A stretch of 64,000 nt of DNA from Plasmodium brasilianum (taxonomy: Eukaryota > Apicomplexa > Aconoidasida > Haemosporida > Plasmodiidae): the NCBI RefSeq assembly GCF_023973825.1, contig NC_090122.1, forward strand, positions 1,110,130 to 1,174,129. Direction: 5' to 3'. Positions 58,261 to 64,000 of this stretch are shown one piece after another; position 1 is the first letter of the stretch; each line of letters starts with the position of its first letter. Below the pieces are notes generated by a model. The model saw only the letters and a program-made list of their open reading frames with translations, had not been told where the DNA came from and made no database searches. The translations under genes were made by a program, and so were the position numbers.

Positions 58261-59501
58261 CAAGGTGTTTTGCAGCGTGAATATAACTAATACAAGTTTA
58301 AAAAGGGTAAAAGAAAAATAAAGAAGCTAAATGAAACGAAAAAACCCTCGATTCTAATTAGAGTTAACTAAAATGGCTCAGACTAAACAGCTGAACAGTT
58401 AATGAGATATTGGGGCTATAAAATGGGAAAGTAAAATAAAAGGATAAAAAATGAAGACGCGCATAATGGTCTAGTTATATAACATAAAAATAACAAAAGA
58501 GCTTTTTAATTTTTTGTTTACATTCATTTTTTTCCACATATGGATATGCAGTAAAAAGGGGGCATGTATATGTATTTTATAAATATATATACATGAATAT
58601 ATTTGTATATATTCATACGTATATATATATTCATATATATATACTATAAAGATAATTTTGACAAAAACACGTAAAAATAAATATAAACTTGTGAAAAAAA
58701 AATTTATGGGTAAACTAACTCCCCTTTAATATGAATGGGTAAAAGATAGAGACACATATAGGCCCCACAAGCGCATGTAAAAGGTCAAGTATAAACCATA
58801 AAAATAGCATATGGCATGTGTTAAATGGTATGTGTTATGTGTTATGTGTTATGCGTTATGTGTTATATGTTAAATATAATTAGTATAGGAACCATTTAAA
58901 GAAAGAAAAAAATAATTTTGGACAGCTTTTTCATAATTAAACAGTATAATTAATTAATAATAAATGCGTACAAATGGTGCAATTTTTTTTTTTTTTTTTT
59001 TTTCTCTTCAAAATACATCATCAAATGATCAAATGTAGAGTATAATCTTGGATAAGGGACGCATATAAAGCTGAGTGTGTATGGGGTAATAAAAAAGGAA
59101 GACAGGAAAAAAAAAATGAAAAAAATAATAAATTAAAAAAAAGAGAAGCAAAATAAATTAAAAAAAAGAGAAAAAATATATATTAAAAAAAAGAAAAGCA
59201 AAATAAATTACAAAAAAGAGAAAAAATATATATTAAAAAAAAGAAAAGCAAAATAAATTACAAAAAAGAGAAAAAATATATATTAAAAAAAAGAAAAGCA
59301 AAATAAATTACAAAAAAGAGAAAAAATATATATTAAAAAAAAAAAAAAAAGCAAAATAAATTACAAAAAAGAGAAAAACAATATATTAAAAAAAAGAGAA
59401 AAAAAATATATTAAAAAAAAGAAAAGCAAAATAAATTAAAAGAAAAAAAAAAAAAAAAAATGCTTCGTACTCCTCGCGGAAAGCGCAAGGACCCATATAT
59501 A
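58261..59501. other. Spacer upstream of the charged-repeat gene
   Basis: AT-rich; contains a TGTTATG repeat (58820-58870), a T21 run near 58984 and the A-rich repeat below. A candidate hydrophobic start (MRVFIFYPFILLSHF) at about 58470 on the minus strand could not be spliced in. Confidence 0.5.
59105..59440. repeat. About 56-bp A-rich repeat (AAAGCAAAATAAATTACAAA)
   Basis: Five or six tandem copies of a unit containing aaaagcaaaataaatta and gagaaaaaatatatatt, downstream of the TFIIS-domain gene. Confidence 0.85.
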
Positions 59502-62500
59502 TTAAAAATCCTCATTCTTACTAGCATCTATGATGGTAAGTATTCTATTATATGAATTGTCTAGAAACGTTAATATAGGAGAAGAGGCATACTTTGGCAT
59601 ATGCTCATAAGCCGACTTTAAATTTTTATATGTATATTCGAAAGTGTATTTTTCCACAGAAGGTATTGTACATGGATTCCCAGATTTATCTTCATATTTA
59701 CATGTGCTGTCGTCTTTGTTTTTCCCATTCATGTGATCATTCTGCTTTGTGCTACTACTACTACTACAATTATTATTACTAATACCCTGCTCTGTGTTTG
59801 TCATATTTCTTGGAGTATTTAGGTGCTCATAGTTTTTTTTTTCGATTCCAATATTTGCATTCTGATTAGAATAATCCCCCAAATTTTGGTCATCTCCTTG
59901 TTCATTTTTTTTTGCCTCTATCTTCTCGTCATATATAACACTAGGTTGATAAGGCTCCTCGTCATTATTTTTTACATTTTTTAAATTTATATAATTTTCA
60001 CGTAAATATATGTTTTCATAAAAATATTTTCTTTCATGTTCTTTTCTTTTATTTTGTAAACTAATTGGAGCTAAATCTGATGAATCCATTTGAGCTAGGT
60101 CACTACAACTAATTGTTCCATTTAGTATTTTTTTCCTCAATTCGGAATTATCTTTTCTTAGTAAATTACTACATATAGAAAATAGCTTCATTTTAATATC
60201 CATCTTATTATTATATGTTTGTATTACTTGCTCTACTATATTTTTACTGATCATTGTTGTATCTGCATCCATGTTTTCCTTATCTAAGCACTGTTTTATT
60301 TTATCAATTACTTTTGTATATTTCGTTATACTTCTACTTCCTACATCCTCGTCATTGCACTGTGTATCCTTTTCATCCAAGTCCTCAACTAATTTTTTAT
60401 ATTCCTCGTCTTTTCTTTCTCTACGCAATCTTTCATAAACATTGTTCCCGCTGCTGACGGCCATGTTGTTCCCACTGCTGACTGTATTGCTTCCACTACT
60501 AACCGTGTTATTGCCACTGCTGGCCATGTTATTATCCTCACTTACATTTTTCCCTTTTACAGAAATTATTTTTTTCGTCCTAGAATTTTCATTTTTCTTT
60601 TGTGGTTTTCCTTTTTTTTTCCTCTTTTTTCTTTTTTTTCTACTAGATGTATATTCATCAATGTAAAATCCCGAGTCACCACTATATACTTCTTCATTTA
60701 GTATTTGTTTTTCTTCCACAATATCCTCATCTGTATTATCTTTTAAATCTTCATTAAAGGAATACTCATCCTCGCTTTCATTCGGTAAGCACTTTTCATC
60801 GAACAATTCATCGTCCTCCTCTTTTTTTTTTTTTTTTCTTTTCTTTCCTCGGCATCTTTTGCTATCCCTTTTGTTGTTGGTTTTCTCAAAGACATTTGTT
60901 CCACTATTTGTAGCTGCACACCCAGGAATATGATATCCACCATTCTGAGTGCATTGACAATTTGTATTAATTCCTTTCTCATCATTTTTTGCAACATCAA
61001 AAATTTCAACAATTTCGTTATTACTATTTGCACCTGTACAACTGTCAATCAGGGTTTTACCCTCCTCGTTCACCTTCTTTCTTTTTTTTCTTTTTTTTTT
61101 ACTTTCATTTGCAAGATATCGTGAATGCTGGACTAAACTTTTTATCATTTCTTCAGTTCCACTTTCCTTCCTCCCTTTTTTTGATTTATTTGGGAATAAT
61201 GCACTTTTATTATTGTTCCTTTTTTTCTCACCTTCTTTCTCTGCCTTTATGTTATTGTTACTTCTTTTTTTTTTTTTATTAGAAGAAGGGGTGGCATATT
61301 TTCTGTTACCGGGTACTAGCGTATGGTCACTCGCACGCTTTTCACTACTACTACAGTAACTGATACTGCTACTACTACTGCTACTTGTACTACTACTGGT
61401 ACTGCTACTTTCACTACTACTACTGTTGTTACTGCTACTTCTACCGCTGCTGCCAACACGATCATGTTTAACAATAATAGGCAAGTGTTCCCCTAATTTT
61501 GTGCTTTTTTTTTTATTTGTTTCACACATGGGAGATATAATTTTTTTTTTTCTTGCTTGTGCAGGTGAATTTTTCACTTTTTCATTTAAAGTTATTTTAT
61601 TTTTCTGAACAGTTAATAATAAAACTTCTTCTTTTGTTACATCATATAAGGAGAAAAAGGGAATATCAAGGTGGAAGATATTTTTTATATATTCATTATA
61701 TAAAACAAAATTATGGTTAAATGAATTTACGATATTACAAAAATAAGAGAAATAATTTATATGTTCATTTAAATTATATACATTATTATGTATGCAATTC
61801 ATGCATATAAAATATATATCTGTTTGCTTAATTTTTTGTCTTTTTATTTTTATATCATATGATTTTTTATATTTCTGAAAAAATACGTACATTTTATTAT
61901 TTCCTTCAGAATTATTAGTAGTATCCATATCTTTACTACTCGTAAAAGTAAAAATTTTATGGGCCATTATTATATTAATATCATAATAAATTCTACAGTT
62001 AAAACAAAAAAAATACAGAAATTCAAAATTTTTGTACGTTAATACATAATTATTACTTTTGTCATAATAAAAATTAGAGTTATCCCTTATTTTCTCATAT
62101 AAATTCGCATTAATGTAAAAATTTAAACTTTCGCTATTTCTTCTATTTAGGATAACACAATTTTTTGTTACTTGAGGAATTAATTTTGCATTCTTGCACA
62201 GAAAATTCTCATAGTAAAAAACTCTGAACGAGCAGTTTTTCCCCCTTTGTGCTCTCTCCTTCGTCATTCCGTTAAACACAATTTTTTCGTCGTACACACA
62301 GGGGGTACTGTTATCACTGTTATTGTTACTGTTACTGAGGCTACTACGACTGCTACTACTACAGTTCGCTTCTTCGTTCAGAATATTCATATTTAGAGCG
62401 GGAGTGTCAACTTTTTGCGCGCTTTTTGCATTTTGTGTTGCTTCCGATGAGGACCCATTGCACCGATAAGTGATACCTCCTATTATGTGACTTCCTACCT

Positions 62501-63861
62501 TTCCATTTAATTCATCAAGGCTATATTTCCCCTTCTCATTACTGGGTTCACTATCACATGCTACTGCTTCATTATCCTTTCCGTTCATAAAAGAAGCAGA
62601 GTTGGCACCACTACATTTGTCAGTAGTCCCTACCAAAGGTTTAAAGCGTTTTTCAAAATTGAGCACATCCAGCTGTTTGTTATGCTCGTAACACAAAGGG
62701 AAACTATTGAATAAATATATAAATTCGTAAAAATTATAAACATCTATTCGGTTAATTACACTTTTTACATCATTTTTATTATAATATCCTAAACAGGGTA
62801 ATACATTCCATCTATTCATAAAACATTCAAAACTGTTATATAAGAATTTTTTACATTCATTATTAGTATAAATTAGCTGGCTTATAATATTTATATTACT
62901 ATCCTGTTTGACGAAATTATAAATTTGTGATATTCTGATTTGGTCATTACCTTCCATAATACTAATAGTATCATATTTTCGTAATTTCCCCAAATGACTT
63001 TTAATTTTTTTTTTTTTTTTTTTCTAATGTTTTTTTTATTTTCATCGTATTTTTTGATTATATCAGAATTTTTTAAATTATTTAAATAACTATTCTTTTC
63101 GATTTCATTTTTTTCCAAAATGCCTGAAGAAAGTTCAGATGAAGATGATGTTGTTGAGTACGAAGAGTACAAACTAGAGGAAGAAACTGATTCCGATGAA
63201 GATGCACAAGAATTTGACGAAGAAACAGACACGTGTGAATTAGAATGATTCTTATTATATATGTTGTGTGTCTTATTATTATTTTCATATGGTACATCCG
63301 GATTGGATTGTAAAAGATTAATATTTCTACTATCATCTGTATTATGCTTATCTTTTTTGTTCATTATTATTTCCATTCCGCTAGATAAATTACAATTGGT
63401 TACACATGGTTCATTATAACCCCCTTTGCTTTTATATATAGCACATTCACCCACGTCCTGCTTAAGAATTTGATGCGTCTGCGGTTTTCCATGGTGCTCA
63501 TCCTTTTCAGCCCGTTCATCCTTTGCATCCTTTTCGTCCTTTTTATTCCGTTTCACATAATTCGCTTTGGGATAAGATTCAACATGTAAAATATCATATA
63601 CTGACGGCTTTTCATTTAACGTGGTATAACAAAAAGAATTTTTGTTTAAATAGCTATACAATTTGCATATATCGTTCAGCCTCATATGGTTATTTACTTT
63701 TCTAATATCTAGTTTTGTTAAGTCATAATCAAAAATATTTTTACAATTAATATCAACAAATTGTACATACTCCTCCTCTTCTTCCCGTGCTTTAATTTTT
63801 TTACTACTACAAGTATTTTTTTTATTTTCCTCTTTTATCACATTAGTTGTATTATTCATTT
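59502..63861 (-). CDS. TFIIS-central-domain protein, nuclear (one frame break at an A19 run)
   Basis: Two overlapping minus frames, 63861 to about 63024 and about 63004 to 59502, join across the T19/A19 run at 63005-63023 with a one-base correction, giving about 1,440 residues. ATG at 63861 starts MNNTTNVIKEENKK. Two CxxC pairs (CFNC and CMNC) lie about 85 residues apart in the middle, possibly a zinc-binding or PHD-like region. Long Ser- and Lys-rich linkers follow. Near the C-terminus the segment KLFSICSNLLRKDNSELRKK, ILNGTISCSDLAQMDSSDLA and PISLQNKRKEHERKY matches the TFIIS central domain (module II), which contacts RNA polymerase II. The architecture suggests a Bye1/PHF3-like transcription-elongation regulator; that is inference. 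Start codon context and frame repair need confirmation. Confidence 0.75.
63005..63023. other. T19 homopolymer at the frame break of the TFIIS-domain gene
   Basis: Nineteen T (A on the coding strand). Above it the frame reads KKNIRKKKKKK; below it the conserved frame reads IKSHLGKLRKYDTISIMEG. The two frames differ by one base. Confidence 0.9.
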
Positions 63862-64000
63862 TTGCATTGTATGACGTTTTAGAAAAAAAATGAATAAAGG
63901 CATCAATTAGAGTAGTACATCTACTCAAACGAACATATATGCATACGTTTTATTTCGGCTCCAACTGACGAAAAAGTAGTAGTCATGTGGGGCATGGCAC

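Noticed and set aside
63082..63336. Second minus-strand frame in the N-terminal part of the TFIIS-domain gene
   Set aside because: Overlaps the better-supported Ser-rich frame and has no conserved content.

Overview
The window is AT-rich nuclear DNA of a malaria parasite (genus Plasmodium). It shows Asn-rich and Lys/Asp-rich low-complexity inserts, many short introns with T-rich acceptors, long TA and poly-A/T spacers, and recognisable Plasmodium proteins. The dUTPase has a typical Plasmodium sequence. From memory, dUTPase, the neighbouring phosphatase, a steryl ester hydrolase and a CRAL/TRIO protein lie close together on P. falciparum chromosome 11, so this is probably the syntenic segment in another Plasmodium species. 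That placement is recall-based and was not searched.

Layout from left to right. (1) 1-6547 (-): N-terminal part of an alpha/beta-hydrolase (steryl ester hydrolase-like) with a very large repeat insertion; the gene runs off the left edge. (2) 9069-~10850 (-): secreted Asn-repeat protein. (3) 11310-15454+ (-): coiled-coil protein made of at least 16 small exons, all in phase 0. (4) 21006-24928 (+): very large RRM/SR-type splicing factor with one frame break. (5) 26390-27573 (-): spliceosomal Sm protein F in four exons. (6) 29264-31291 (-): membrane-anchored tyrosine-phosphatase-like protein in seven exons. (7) 33954-34541 (-): dUTPase. (8) 34862-35653 (+): reconstructed 104-aa protein in four exons. 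(9) 38703-39076 (+): 67-aa four-cysteine protein in two exons. (10) 40359-41282 (-): tRNA (guanine-N7)-methyltransferase. (11) 42827-43729 (+): three-exon secreted or organellar protein. (12) 44487-49171 (+): fifteen-exon membrane protein disulfide isomerase-like protein. (13) 51469-54720 (+): ten-exon CRAL/TRIO protein. (14) 55629-58260 (-): charged-repeat protein. (15) 59502-63861 (-): TFIIS-central-domain protein with one frame break.

Most genes are housekeeping and not one pathway. Two act in pre-mRNA splicing (SR protein, SmF), one in tRNA modification, one in nucleotide-pool sanitation, one in secretory-pathway disulfide chemistry, one in lipid transfer, one in transcription. The most unusual material is the repeat insertion in the hydrolase, which includes a Gly/Ala island with repeated Tyr-Glu-Thr motifs. 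Other points of interest are the all-phase-0 exon chain, introns occupied by minisatellites, and several short coding-like islands in spacers that may be unannotated small genes. Frame breaks at long homopolymer or trinucleotide runs recur and look like consensus errors more than real mutations. I saw no tRNA, rRNA, CRISPR array or transposable element.
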